Below, one piece after another: positions 1-6,429 of a DNA stretch of 10,409 nt (position 1 is the first letter of the stretch; the number at the start of each line of letters is the position of its first letter). Made by a program: the position numbers and the translations under genes. The notes beneath the pieces were generated by a model. That model ran no database searches and was not told where the DNA came from. It saw nothing but the letters and a program-made list of their open reading frames with translations. This stretch comes from Lachnospiraceae bacterium (GTDB taxonomy: Bacteria > Bacillota_A > Clostridia > Lachnospirales > Lachnospiraceae): NCBI GenBank assembly GCA_017390645.1, contig JAFPAZ010000054.1, positions 1 through 10,409 of the forward strand, given 5' to 3'.

Positions 1-822
1 ATCGTACATAGTGCCATTGCAGATATTTCTGACAGAACACAGAAAACTGTGGAGAGTGTACAGGAACAGACCAGAATGACCGAAAGCATTAATGAAGATA
101 TTGAAGAAACAGCCGAAAATGCTAAGATTATGGTTGAGGCAGCTACTTCTTCAGCAGAATTGTTGGAGAAAAATATGAAGATTGTAGACTCTATTCGAAA
201 TGATGCAGTAGTGATGAATGAGACCAATTCAAAAGTAGTCATTTCTATGGATGAACTGCAGAAAAAGGCGAAGGAAGTACAAGAAATTACAGAGGTTATC
301 TTTAATATTTCCAGCCAGACGAATTTGCTGGCATTAAATGCTTCCATTGAAAGTGCCAGAGCCGGTGAAGCCGGAAGAGGCTTTTCTGTAGTAGCGGATC
401 AGATTCGAAATTTGGCGGAAGAAACCAGACAATCTACAGAGAGAATTGCTAATATAGTTGAGGAGTTAAACAAGAATGCCCAGGAGGCTTCCGAAATTGT
501 GCAAAGTTCTATTAATGCCATGAATCAGCAGAATAAAAAGGTTGCAGATGCTTCGGATGGATTTAGTGCGGTACAAAAAAATATTACTACACTGAACCAA
601 CGTGTTGAAGATATTAATGCAAAGATTGAGAATCTGGTGCATTCCAACGATACTATTATCGAAAATATTAATCAGTTGTCCGATAGTAGTGAAGCGGTTT
701 CTGAAAGTGCAAAAGATGTGGAAAACAGAAGTTTACAGAATCAGAAACAAACAGAGCAGGCAAAGAGATTACTGAATGAAGTAAATGAACTGGTGCAACA
801 GTTTGAGAAATACCAGAAATAA
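1..822 (+). CDS. Methyl-accepting chemotaxis protein, C-terminal signalling domain (partial, 5' end outside window)
   Basis: The reading frame is open from base 1 and ends at the TAA at 820-822, so only the cytoplasmic end of the protein is visible. The visible part is a long, nearly uninterrupted heptad-rich coiled coil. Around bases 304-438 it carries the hallmark hairpin tip of chemoreceptors, with [20 protein letters not shown] followed by [18 protein letters not shown]. In this family the tip binds CheA and CheW and the flanking helices carry the methylation sites. The sensor domain and membrane segments must lie upstream. The tip reads ADQIR where many receptors have ADEVR, a common variant. 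The protein ends in QFEKYQK without a CheR-binding pentapeptide. A strong terminator follows, so this is the last gene of its transcript. The GTG at base 49 is internal, not a start. Confidence 0.95.
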   Translation: MVHSAIADISDRTQKTVESVQEQTRMTESINEDIEETAENAKIMVEAATSSAELLEKNMKIVDSIRNDAVVMNETNSKVVISMDELQKKAKEVQEITEVIFNISSQTNLLALNASIESARAGEAGRGFSVVADQIRNLAEETRQSTERIANIVEELNKNAQEASEIVQSSINAMNQQNKKVADASDGFSAVQKNITTLNQRVEDINAKIENLVHSNDTIIENINQLSDSSEAVSESAKDVENRSLQNQKQTEQAKRLLNEVNELVQQFEKYQK

Positions 823-863
823 AACGAGCCGGAAGAACAATCGGTGAAGTAAATAGAAGTAGG

Positions 864-897
864 ACAGGTGACATGGAAATATGTCACCTGTTTTTTT
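864..897 (+). terminator. Rho-independent terminator of the chemoreceptor gene
   Basis: A perfect 11-bp stem, ACAGGTGACAT (864-874) and ATGTCACCTGT (881-891), encloses a 6-base loop. A run of seven T at 891-897 follows. It lies 42 bases after the chemoreceptor stop codon. Confidence 0.93.
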
Positions 898-910
898 GCT
901 TCCTTTTTAC

Positions 911-958
911 AAAAAAAGAGCTATCCTATGAATGAAAATTTCAAATAAGATAGCTCTT
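911..958 (-). terminator. Rho-independent terminator of the DHH phosphoesterase gene
   Basis: On the minus strand a 10-bp stem (AAGAGCTATC at 916-925 with GATAGCTCTT at 949-958) is followed by a T run (the A run at 911-917). The 23-base loop holds a small inner palindrome, TGAAAATTTCA at 933-943. It begins 28 bases beyond the stop of the minus-strand gene and sits tail to tail with the plus-strand terminator. Confidence 0.88.
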
Positions 959-985
959 ATGTATATCAGAAATATTTAGATTGCG

Positions 986-1906
986 TTATGCATTTGCTGA
1001 TTCGCAAAGTTCTTTTAACATCTTAGGAAGTTCTGTTTCCATATTTTCATCGGAGAACTGACAGGTTCCCACAGCTTTATGTCCACCACCATTGTATTTT
1101 AACATAAGGCTTCCAACGTCAATATCGCAGGTTCGGTTAAGAATGCTGTAACCAACCGCTGCAGAACAACCAATACCACCACGTCCACTTACAATCCACG
1201 CAGAAATGTTTTGTTCCGGATATAAACTGTAAATCATAAAACGGTTACCGGTGTAAATTGGGTCAACACCACGTAAATCTGAAATGATAACATTTCCTTC
1301 TACGCGGGTATATTTTCGAACCATTTCCACAAAGTTTTTTGTCTGTTCGTTATATACCTGAATTCTTTCCTTTACATCGCTGAGTTCAAGAATTTCTTCT
1401 GTAGTCATAGTACGGCAGGCATCCATTAACTTTTCCATTAATTGATAGTTCGAAATGGTAAATTGTCTCCAACGGCCAAGTCCTGTTCTAGGATCCATAA
1501 GGAATCCGATTAAAATCCACCCCGTAGGATTCATGATTTCATCTAAGGTAAGATTACCGGAGTCTACTTTATCCACCGCTTCCATCATATCATCGAATTG
1601 AGGAAAGCGTTCTTTTCCACCATAATATTCATAAATAATGCGGGCACAAGATGGAGTAATACGACTTTCTCCTTTATATTTTCCCTTTAATTCGTTACGT
1701 TCGTGTTCGCTAGAATGGTGGTCAAACCAAAGTCCACATCCCGGAACATAAGGAACATTCGCCAGGCAGTCATTCTCATCCACAGGAATCAAACCATCCT
1801 GAAGATCTTTAGGGTGTGCAAATTTCCAAGAATCAATAATGCCTGCCTCTTTTAAAAGAGCCCCACAGGCAAGTCCGTCAAAATCGGAACGGGTCACTAA
1901 TCTCAT
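986..1906 (-). CDS. DHH-family phosphoesterase, exopolyphosphatase-like
   Basis: This 306-residue protein has the two-domain plan of the DHH/DHHA1 superfamily. Motif I is SDFDG (D8, D10), the DHH signature is WFDHHSS (D62-H63-H64), and a further metal-site aspartate lies in KVDSG (D115). The C-terminal DHHA1 substrate-binding motif is GGGHKAVG (273-280). The family cleaves phosphoester or phosphoanhydride bonds with Mn2+; members include exopolyphosphatases, NrnA-type nanoRNA/pAp phosphatases and cyclic-dinucleotide phosphodiesterases. The substrate here cannot be read from sequence. There are no membrane segments, so it should be cytosolic. I start it at the ATG at 1904-1906, preceded by AAAGGAAG, because motif I then begins at residue 5 as usual; the frame stays open to 1978 but those residues look non-coding. 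It appears monocistronic, with its own promoter and terminator. Confidence 0.85.
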   Translation of the reverse strand: MRLVTRSDFDGLACGALLKEAGIIDSWKFAHPKDLQDGLIPVDENDCLANVPYVPGCGLWFDHHSSEHERNELKGKYKGESRITPSCARIIYEYYGGKERFPQFDDMMEAVDKVDSGNLTLDEIMNPTGWILIGFLMDPRTGLGRWRQFTISNYQLMEKLMDACRTMTTEEILELSDVKERIQVYNEQTKNFVEMVRKYTRVEGNVIISDLRGVDPIYTGNRFMIYSLYPEQNISAWIVSGRGGIGCSAAVGYSILNRTCDIDVGSLMLKYNGGGHKAVGTCQFSDENMETELPKMLKELCESANA

Positions 1907-2028
1907 AATATTCTTCCTTTCATAAATGATATGTATTATCAAAGACAAAATCACGCCTCTGAACTTTAATGGCTCCATATGAATACAAATATTCGTGGAG
2001 TGTTTCGGAAACTATTTAAGTTTGTAAA

Positions 2029-2057
2029 ATTATACCATAAATCAGATAAAAATACAA
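2029..2057 (-). promoter_or_regulatory. Sigma-A promoter for the DHH phosphoesterase gene
   Basis: On the minus strand, TTGTAT (2052-2057) and a perfect TATAAT (2029-2034) are separated by exactly 17 bases. The predicted leader is about 115 bases and contains a small hairpin, with arms at 1973-1985 and 1990-2000 (CTCCA/TGGAG and GAATA/TATTC). I recognise no riboswitch class in it. Confidence 0.7.
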
Positions 2058-2134
2058 TCTTATTTTCTGTATGTGGGAATCTTGCTACTGTACACCTGAG
2101 AGCAGTAATGGTATTCTGACAATCTAGTTAAATA

Positions 2135-2163
2135 TTGCCCTTAGGAAAGATTTATAGTATAAT
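2135..2163 (+). promoter_or_regulatory. Sigma-A promoter for the GNAT gene
   Basis: TTGCCC (2135-2140) and TATAAT (2158-2163) are separated by 17 bases, 44 bases upstream of the ATG. Together with the minus-strand promoter at 2029-2057 this accounts for the 301-base gap between the two divergent genes. The rest of the gap shows only a weak hairpin (TACTG 2086-2090, CAGTA 2103-2107). Confidence 0.75.
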
Positions 2164-2207
2164 TCCGTTATTGTTCAAATGATAATTTTAACCCGGAGGA
2201 AAATAAG

Positions 2208-2678
2208 ATGAATATAAGAAGGGCAAAACGAAAAGATTTAAATCGAATTAATGATTTATTATTACAGGTATGCATGGTGCATCATAAAGGACGACCGGAT
2301 TTGTTTCGATTTGGAGCAAAAAAATATACAAATGAAGAATTAGAGGAGATTTTAGAAGATGAGGAAAGACCGGTATTCGTGGCTGTAGATGAAAATGATT
2401 ATGTATTAGGATACGCATTTTGTATCTTTCAGCAACATAAGGAGAATGCTGTTTTAACGGACGTTAAGACTTTGTACATTGATGATTTATGTGTGGATGA
2501 GAGGAAAAGGGGAAGGCATATCGGAAAAACGCTATATGATGCAGTGATTGCTTTTGCAAAAGAGCAGGAATGCTATAACGTCACCTTAAATGTCTGGAGT
2601 TTAAATGAAAATGCGATGAAATTTTATCAGTCCTGTGGAATGATTCCTCAAAAAATAGGAATGGAAACTTTATTGTAA
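2208..2678 (+). CDS. GNAT-family N-acetyltransferase
   Basis: This 156-residue protein is a typical single-domain GNAT enzyme, transferring an acetyl group from acetyl-CoA to an amine. The beta4 strand and pyrophosphate-binding loop read LYIDDLCVDERKRGRHIGKT (89-108). The loop RGRHIGK fits RxxGxG/A except for His at the fourth position, a variant I recall in other clostridial GNATs. The C-terminal motif B region, NVWSLNENAMKFYQSCGM, has the usual N..A..FY..CGM pattern of acetyl-CoA-binding GNATs. The acceptor substrate (small molecule, or protein N-terminus as in RimI) is undetermined. The start ATG has a good CGGAGGA site 7 bases upstream and a strong promoter. No clear terminator follows, so some read-through toward the SGNH gene is possible. 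Confidence 0.9.
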   Translation: MNIRRAKRKDLNRINDLLLQVCMVHHKGRPDLFRFGAKKYTNEELEEILEDEERPVFVAVDENDYVLGYAFCIFQQHKENAVLTDVKTLYIDDLCVDERKRGRHIGKTLYDAVIAFAKEQECYNVTLNVWSLNENAMKFYQSCGMIPQKIGMETLL

Positions 2679-2702
2679 TCGACATATTTCATAAATTTCC
2701 TC

Positions 2703-2731
2703 TTTACTTCTAAAATAAAAAGAATTATACT
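2703..2731 (+). promoter_or_regulatory. Probable sigma-A promoter for the SGNH hydrolase-lipoprotein unit
   Basis: TTTACT (2703-2708) and TATACT (2726-2731) are spaced by 17 bases. This predicts a start near 2738 and an untranslated leader of about 110 bases before the ATG at 2848. Confidence 0.55.
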
Positions 2732-2753
2732 ATAACGTGCTGGATAAAAATTT

Positions 2754-2841
2754 AGCCAAGATTGTTTCAATGTGGCTCGTACACCTGCTAGTGGTGACTT
2801 GCAGGATATGCCGTGAATGATTGAGGCTCTTAGTAAAGAGG
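2754..2841 (+). promoter_or_regulatory. Structured 5' leader, last hairpin overlapping the ribosome binding site
   Basis: Three local inverted repeats occur in the leader. The first is AGCCA/TGGCT (2754-2758, 2773-2777) with an inner ATTG/CAAT. The second is CACC/GGTG (2782-2785, 2793-2796), which competes with CCTGC/GCAGG (2784-2788, 2801-2805). The third is CTCTT/AAGAG (2827-2831, 2836-2840), whose right arm overlaps the AAAGAGG ribosome binding site. All stems are short. I do not recognise a known riboswitch, and regulation is only an inference. Confidence 0.25.
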
Positions 2842-2847
2842 TTTAAA

Positions 2848-3747
2848 ATGTATATAGATAGGGGAAGAAAGAATAGAAAAAGCAACATTACAAATGTGAT
2901 TTTTTTGCTCATAGCTTTGGCAGTTGCATTTATACTTGGCATATTTATGGGCAGAATAGGGTATGAGAAGAAAGAGAAAGAACAGTCTAAAAGCAGGAAT
3001 TCTGCGGAGGATACACTGACAGAAGATATTTCATCGGAACATATTTCATCTGAGGAACAATCAACAGATACTGTTTCGACAGAAGATAGCTCAGCAGAAA
3101 CAATACAAAATACGGAGGAAAATTCATCTACAGAGAACAGCACGGATGAGCTTCCGGATGATATGGTAAATACAGGATATATGGAAGATTTTAGTGATGC
3201 GGTTTTTATCGGAGATTCCAGAACCCAGGCATTTATGATAGGGGCGGGACTTGGAAATTCCCATTTTTATTGTGAAAAGGGAATTAATGTTTCTAGTGCC
3301 ATGACCGATGCAGTGTTCACGTTACCAGATGGAAATAAGGGAAATCTTAGAGATGCCTTAAGTGGGCAACAGTTTACACGGGTTTATGTAATGTTTGGAG
3401 CGAATGAATTAGGTTGGCCGGATCCAAAGGAATTTGGTGCGAAATATTCTGAGGTGATACGTATCATACAGGAACTTCAGCCACAGGCAAAAATATATGT
3501 GCAAAGCATATTGCCGGTTTCTAAGGATAGAACTGCCTGGGGAGATTATGTAAATAATGTACAGATTGCAACGTTTAATGAGGTTATCTTCCAGATGACA
3601 GTAGATACTGGCACAACTTTTCTGCCGGTAGGTGCAGCGTTGGCGGATGAAGCCGGTTGTTTGCCAGAAGATGCCAGTGTAGATGGAGTGCATCCGAATC
3701 AGACTTATTGTATGAGATGGCTGGAATATTTAAGACAGAATCCATAA
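2848..3747 (+). CDS. Membrane-anchored SGNH/GDSL-type hydrolase
   Basis: The 299-residue protein starts with a basic N-terminus, then one hydrophobic helix (about residues 17-38), a low-complexity linker rich in Ser, Thr and Glu (about 45-104), and a C-terminal SGNH domain. Block I is VFIGDSRT (nucleophile S124), block III is MFGANELG (G184, N186) and block V is DGVHPN (D279, H282), so the catalytic residues are complete. The family removes acyl groups from sugars, peptidoglycan or lipids. The topology puts the domain outside the cell on a flexible stalk, which suggests a wall or surface-glycan substrate, but none can be named. I chose the ATG at 2848 with AAAGAGG upstream rather than an in-frame TTG at 2821. 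It was probably cotranscribed with the lipoprotein downstream before an element inserted between them. Confidence 0.87.
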   Translation: MYIDRGRKNRKSNITNVIFLLIALAVAFILGIFMGRIGYEKKEKEQSKSRNSAEDTLTEDISSEHISSEEQSTDTVSTEDSSAETIQNTEENSSTENSTDELPDDMVNTGYMEDFSDAVFIGDSRTQAFMIGAGLGNSHFYCEKGINVSSAMTDAVFTLPDGNKGNLRDALSGQQFTRVYVMFGANELGWPDPKEFGAKYSEVIRIIQELQPQAKIYVQSILPVSKDRTAWGDYVNNVQIATFNEVIFQMTVDTGTTFLPVGAALADEAGCLPEDASVDGVHPNQTYCMRWLEYLRQNP

Positions 3748-3801
3748 AAAGAGTAATAAGAAAGAGGATTAACGACAAAGCCTGTTTTTGGTAAAAAGGG
3801 C

Positions 3802-3812
3802 AAAAGAAGATA
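3802..3812 (+). repeat. Left copy of 11-bp direct repeat (probable target-site duplication)
   Basis: AAAAGAAGATA at 3802-3812 recurs exactly at 4021-4031, directly abutting the two ends of the inverted-repeat element. Removing the element and one copy would join the sequence into one short intergenic stretch carrying the lipoprotein's ribosome binding site. Confidence 0.75.
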
Positions 3813-4020
3813 TAGGTGACTGCGAAACTACAATATTTTATGTGAAAGTGATTCAAAAGCATCAAAACAATGCAGGCACGCTTTCGCTGCGTTCGGCTCG
3901 TAGTGGTACTAAATTCGTGACAAGTCGCTCATTAAGTACCGACGGCCGAACAAGCGCCTGCTTATGTATTTGTTCTTTTGAATCACTTAATATAAGTTTT
4001 GGTAGTTTCGCAATTGCCTA
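3813..4020. mobile_element. 208-bp MITE-like element with 19-bp terminal inverted repeats
   Basis: The left end TAGGTGACTGCGAAACTAC (3813-3831) matches the reverse complement of 4002-4020 at 16 of 19 positions. Further paired arms nest inside in order. They are AAGTGATTCAAAAG (3846-3859 with 3975-3988, perfect 14 bp), GCAGGC (3872-3877 with 3956-3961), GTTCGGC (3891-3897 with 3945-3951) and GGTACT (3905-3910 with 3935-3940), capped by a small GTGA/TCGC stem. The whole element can fold into one long imperfect hairpin. It is flanked by an exact 11-bp direct repeat and encodes no transposase, which fits a non-autonomous element mobilised in trans. A duplication of that length is known for IS4-group transposases, but the parent family is not determined. 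A frame open across it (3788-4021) is not a credible gene. Together with its flanks it explains the 309-base gap 3748-4056. Confidence 0.72.
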
Positions 4021-4031
4021 AAAAGAAGATA
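4021..4031 (+). repeat. Right copy of 11-bp direct repeat (probable target-site duplication)
   Basis: AAAAGAAGATA, identical to 3802-3812, directly abuts the right end of the element. The lipoprotein's AAAGGA ribosome binding site (4037-4042) begins just after it. Confidence 0.75.
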
Positions 4032-4056
4032 GTAAGAAAGGAAAAAATTACAGATT

Positions 4057-4521
4057 ATGAAAAAGAAAATAGCAGCAATGATGTTTTTAATAATGTTAGG
4101 TACTTTAGCCGGCTGTTCCAAAGAAAAAAAAGAGGACAGAGTGATTGATGTGCATACTATGGCGCAAAGTTTATTAAATGATATTACTTACGAAGATCAG
4201 TTAACTAAGGTGGAAGGAAATATGTTCCAGATGATATATGGAATTTCCCAGGAGGATATTGAGGAATACGAAGCCTATGTAAGTACAGGTGCTACAGCGG
4301 AAGAAATCGCTGTCATTAAGGCAAAGGACGAAGCCACCGCCGAATCCATGGAAGAAAAACTTACAGAGCGTGTAGAAGCACAAAAAAATAGTTTTGCAAA
4401 TTATATTCCAAAAGAAGTTGAGAAATTAGAAGAAGCAGTGGTATATCAGGAAGGAGTATATGTCGTTTTATCTATCAGCAATGATGATGAAAAGGCAGAA
4501 AAAATTATCAGTGGAAAATAA
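4057..4521 (+). CDS. DUF4358-type lipoprotein
   Basis: The 154-residue protein has a lipoprotein signal: MKKK, a hydrophobic core, and the lipobox LAGC with the lipidated cysteine at residue 20. The mature part is acidic and helical. It resembles DUF4358 proteins of Clostridia as I remember them (pattern YGISQEDIEEYEAY, then EEIAVIKAKD, and near the end AVVYQEGVYVVLSISND). The function of that family is unknown. The protein should sit on the outer face of the cytoplasmic membrane. The ribosome binding site AAAGGA (4037-4042) is unusually far from the ATG (14 bases), but the first Met gives the normal basic signal-peptide start. No promoter is obvious immediately upstream, so it probably depends on the SGNH promoter reading through the inserted element. 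A shared terminator follows. Confidence 0.83.
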   Translation: MKKKIAAMMFLIMLGTLAGCSKEKKEDRVIDVHTMAQSLLNDITYEDQLTKVEGNMFQMIYGISQEDIEEYEAYVSTGATAEEIAVIKAKDEATAESMEEKLTERVEAQKNSFANYIPKEVEKLEEAVVYQEGVYVVLSISNDDEKAEKIISGK

Positions 4522-4550
4522 GTCACCCAAACGTGAGTGATATAAAAACA

Positions 4551-4601
4551 AAAAAGCAATCAGTAAGGAATGTGGTAAAGATTCCTCTGATTGCTTTTTT
4601 T
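4551..4601. terminator. Bidirectional rho-independent terminator between the lipoprotein and shikimate dehydrogenase genes
   Basis: AAAAAGCAATCAG (4551-4563) pairs with the complementary arm at 4587-4599. An inner AGGAAT/ATTCCT stem lies at 4566-4571 and 4581-4586. T runs on either strand allow it to end the plus-strand lipoprotein transcript and the minus-strand gene ending at 4650. Confidence 0.92.
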
Positions 4602-4649
4602 GATAAAAATTCTTGTGGCAACAAAGAAGACAAGAGAGATTTTTAAGGA

Positions 4650-5513
4650 TTATGAAAAATATTTTTCCTTTATAATATCTACAGGCATTTCCTTTCCTGT
4701 CCAGATTTCAAAGGCTTTTGCCCCTTGATATAAAAGCATATAAAGACCATTAAAGGTTTTTAAACCCCGCTCCCTTGCAAGACGAAGGAATTTCGTTTCT
4801 CTAGGATTATAAATTACATCTGAAACAATCAGATCATCCGGGAAATGTTTCATATCCTCTATAATACAGTGATCTACATTTGGAGCCATTCCCACACTGG
4901 TACCGTTCGTAAGAATCTGGCTTTCACAAATGCTTTTCGCTAATTCTGTTTTATCCGCTAAGTCGAATAATTGTGCTTTACAGTCTGTATTTTTATTAAT
5001 GGTAGCTACCAGTTGCTCTGCGCGATTCCAAAAGGCATCCTTAATGGAAAAGATGTTAATTTCTTTTACTCCATCTAAAGCAGCCTGAACACAGATGGCA
5101 GTTGCTGCTCCACCGGCACCAAGCAAGGTCATCTTTTTGCCAATGATGTCGTGTCCGGCATCTTTTACGGCCTGCATATACCCCATACCATCCGTATTAT
5201 AGCCGGTAAGGACTCCATCTTCGTTTAAAACGGTATTTACTGCGCCAATCATTTTGGCAGCAGGACTTAAGTGGTCAACCAGTTCGCACATTAGGTTTTT
5301 ATCCGGCATGGTACAGTTAAAACCACGAATTCCAATGGCCTTTAAACCATCTACTGCAGTTTTTAAGGTGTCGGTGCCAACATCAAAACAAAGGTAAACA
5401 TAATCAAGTCCCAGTTGGGAAAATGCCTCATTATGCATCATTGGTGAAATGCTATGGGAAACAGGGGTGCCTAAAAGTCCTGTTAATTTAGTATGTCCGG
5501 TAATAGGTATCAT
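4650..5513 (-). CDS. aroE: Shikimate dehydrogenase, YdiB (quinate/shikimate dehydrogenase)-like
   Basis: The 287-residue enzyme reduces 3-dehydroshikimate to shikimate, and YdiB-type members also use quinate. The substrate-binding segment is GTPVSHSISPMMHN (15-28). The catalytic Lys is in NCTMPDK (K72) and the catalytic Asp in GYNTDG (D108). The nucleotide-binding loop is GAGGAATA (132-139), and NGTSVGM, NPRET and LLYQGAKAFEIWTG follow as expected. The dinucleotide region IFSIKDAFWNRA, then NKNTDC and FDLADK, resembles E. coli YdiB (NRRDEFF, NENTDC, DLAD) more than AroE. The NRT-x-x-R phosphate-binding motif of NADP-specific AroE is absent, which suggests NAD use, an inference. NCTMP replaces the usual NVTIP. 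The ATG at 5513 has AAAGGA 9 bases upstream. It is divergent from aroD, so the two encode successive pathway steps. Confidence 0.93.
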   Translation of the reverse strand: MIPITGHTKLTGLLGTPVSHSISPMMHNEAFSQLGLDYVYLCFDVGTDTLKTAVDGLKAIGIRGFNCTMPDKNLMCELVDHLSPAAKMIGAVNTVLNEDGVLTGYNTDGMGYMQAVKDAGHDIIGKKMTLLGAGGAATAICVQAALDGVKEINIFSIKDAFWNRAEQLVATINKNTDCKAQLFDLADKTELAKSICESQILTNGTSVGMAPNVDHCIIEDMKHFPDDLIVSDVIYNPRETKFLRLARERGLKTFNGLYMLLYQGAKAFEIWTGKEMPVDIIKEKYFS

Positions 5514-5554
5514 AATAAAATATCCTTTCGCTTCTTATGTGATTTTTTAACATC

Positions 5555-5583
5555 ATAATAAAACGAAATCCTTTTGTTGTCAA
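5555..5583 (-). promoter_or_regulatory. Sigma-A promoter for the shikimate dehydrogenase gene
   Basis: On the minus strand a perfect TTGACA (5578-5583) and TATTAT (5555-5560) are separated by 17 bases, with about 35 bases of leader before the ATG. Its -35 box lies only 8 bases from the -35 box of the aroD promoter. Confidence 0.85.
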
Positions 5584-5591
5584 TCGGGAGG

Positions 5592-5620
5592 TTGCAAAAA
5601 CATATGGGAAAAGTTATAAT
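5592..5620 (+). promoter_or_regulatory. Sigma-A promoter for aroD
   Basis: TTGCAA (5592-5597) and a perfect TATAAT (5615-5620) are spaced by 17 bases, 33 bases before the ATG. It is back to back with the divergent promoter at 5555-5583. Confidence 0.85.
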
Positions 5621-5653
5621 GAAGTAATTGTATGATAAGAAAGGAATGACACC

Positions 5654-6412
5654 ATGAAGACAGTAAAAGTCAAAAATATAACCTTAGGGGAAGGGATGCC
5701 GAAAATATGTGTTTCTCTTGTGGCAGATACTTTAGAACAGGTAGAAAAACAAATGGAGATTCTTAGGGATTTACCCCATGATATCATAGAAGTCCGCCTG
5801 GATTATTTGGAGAGTCTGAAAAAGGATTTTTTACAAAAGGTATTTGGAATCATTCGGGATATGGAAACAGATACGGTAGTGCTTGCTACCTTCAGGACCA
5901 AGGCAGAAGGTGGAGAACGGGAAATTTCTGCAGTGGAATATGAAAATCTGTACACATGGATTTTGGAAGAAAAAATAGTGGATGCCATTGATGTAGAATT
6001 ATTTATGGGTGATGAAGTGTGCAAAAGATTAGTTGAGAAGGCAAAAGAACAAAGTATTTGTACGATTTTTTCAAATCATGACTTTCATAAGACACCAGAG
6101 CAGGAAGAAATGAAACAACGTTTGAGAAAGATGAAAGAACTTGGTGCAGATGTTGTTAAGATTGCAGTTATGCCTGATTCCATGGAAGATGTATATCGCT
6201 TATTAAGTATCACAACAGAAATGAAAGAAGAACTTAAGTCCCCGGTAATTACCATGTCCATGGGAAAGAAAGGAATGATAAGCCGTATGATGGGAGAAAG
6301 TACCGGTTCCTGTCTGACCTTTGGTTCCGGAAAGAAGGCATCCGCTCCAGGGCAAATCAGTGCAGATAAACTAAAAGAAATCTTAGAAATGATACATAAC
6401 CAGATGGCATAA
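5654..6412 (+). CDS. aroD: 3-Dehydroquinate dehydratase, type I
   Basis: The 252-residue protein has the length and motifs of class I dehydroquinases, TIM-barrel enzymes that turn 3-dehydroquinate into 3-dehydroshikimate through a Schiff base. Visible active-site elements are EVRLD (E46, R48), TFRT (R81), the general acid/base His in SNHDFHKTP (H142), the Schiff-base Lys in VVKIAV (K169), the arginine in GMISRMMG (R211), and APGQI (Q234). All match the established class I catalytic set. A GAAAGGA ribosome binding site precedes the ATG. The product is the substrate of the divergent dehydrogenase. E. coli also places aroD next to ydiB, although there on the same strand. The gene runs toward the hairpin element at 6430-6534. 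Confidence 0.97.
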   Translation: MKTVKVKNITLGEGMPKICVSLVADTLEQVEKQMEILRDLPHDIIEVRLDYLESLKKDFLQKVFGIIRDMETDTVVLATFRTKAEGGEREISAVEYENLYTWILEEKIVDAIDVELFMGDEVCKRLVEKAKEQSICTIFSNHDFHKTPEQEEMKQRLRKMKELGADVVKIAVMPDSMEDVYRLLSITTEMKEELKSPVITMSMGKKGMISRMMGESTGSCLTFGSGKKASAPGQISADKLKEILEMIHNQMA

Positions 6413-6429
6413 TATCAGGGCGGGAGTTG

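Noticed and set aside
1907..1978. N-terminal extension of the DHH phosphoesterase
   Set aside because: The downstream ATG at 1906 has a good ribosome binding site and places motif I at the usual N-terminal position; the extension contains leader RNA sequence.
2086..2107. Hairpin TACTG/CAGTA upstream of the GNAT promoter
   Set aside because: A 5-bp stem with a 12-base loop and no T run is within chance expectation.
2738..2847. Known riboswitch (such as c-di-GMP or T-box) in the SGNH leader
   Set aside because: I could not find the conserved core motifs of any class I know.
2730..3143. 137-codon minus-strand frame opposite the SGNH gene
   Set aside because: It is an antisense shadow of the Ser/Glu-rich linker, giving a repetitive Ser/Val/Asp sequence, and has no start signal.
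3776..3803. Possible terminator after the SGNH gene (GCC/GGC with T5/A5 arms)
   Set aside because: The stem is weak and interrupted and there is no T run after it, so read-through to the lipoprotein gene remains the simpler reading.
3788..4021. A 77-codon open frame on the plus strand
   Set aside because: It lies almost wholly inside the inverted-repeat element, has no convincing ribosome binding site, and its composition reflects the palindromic DNA rather than a protein.
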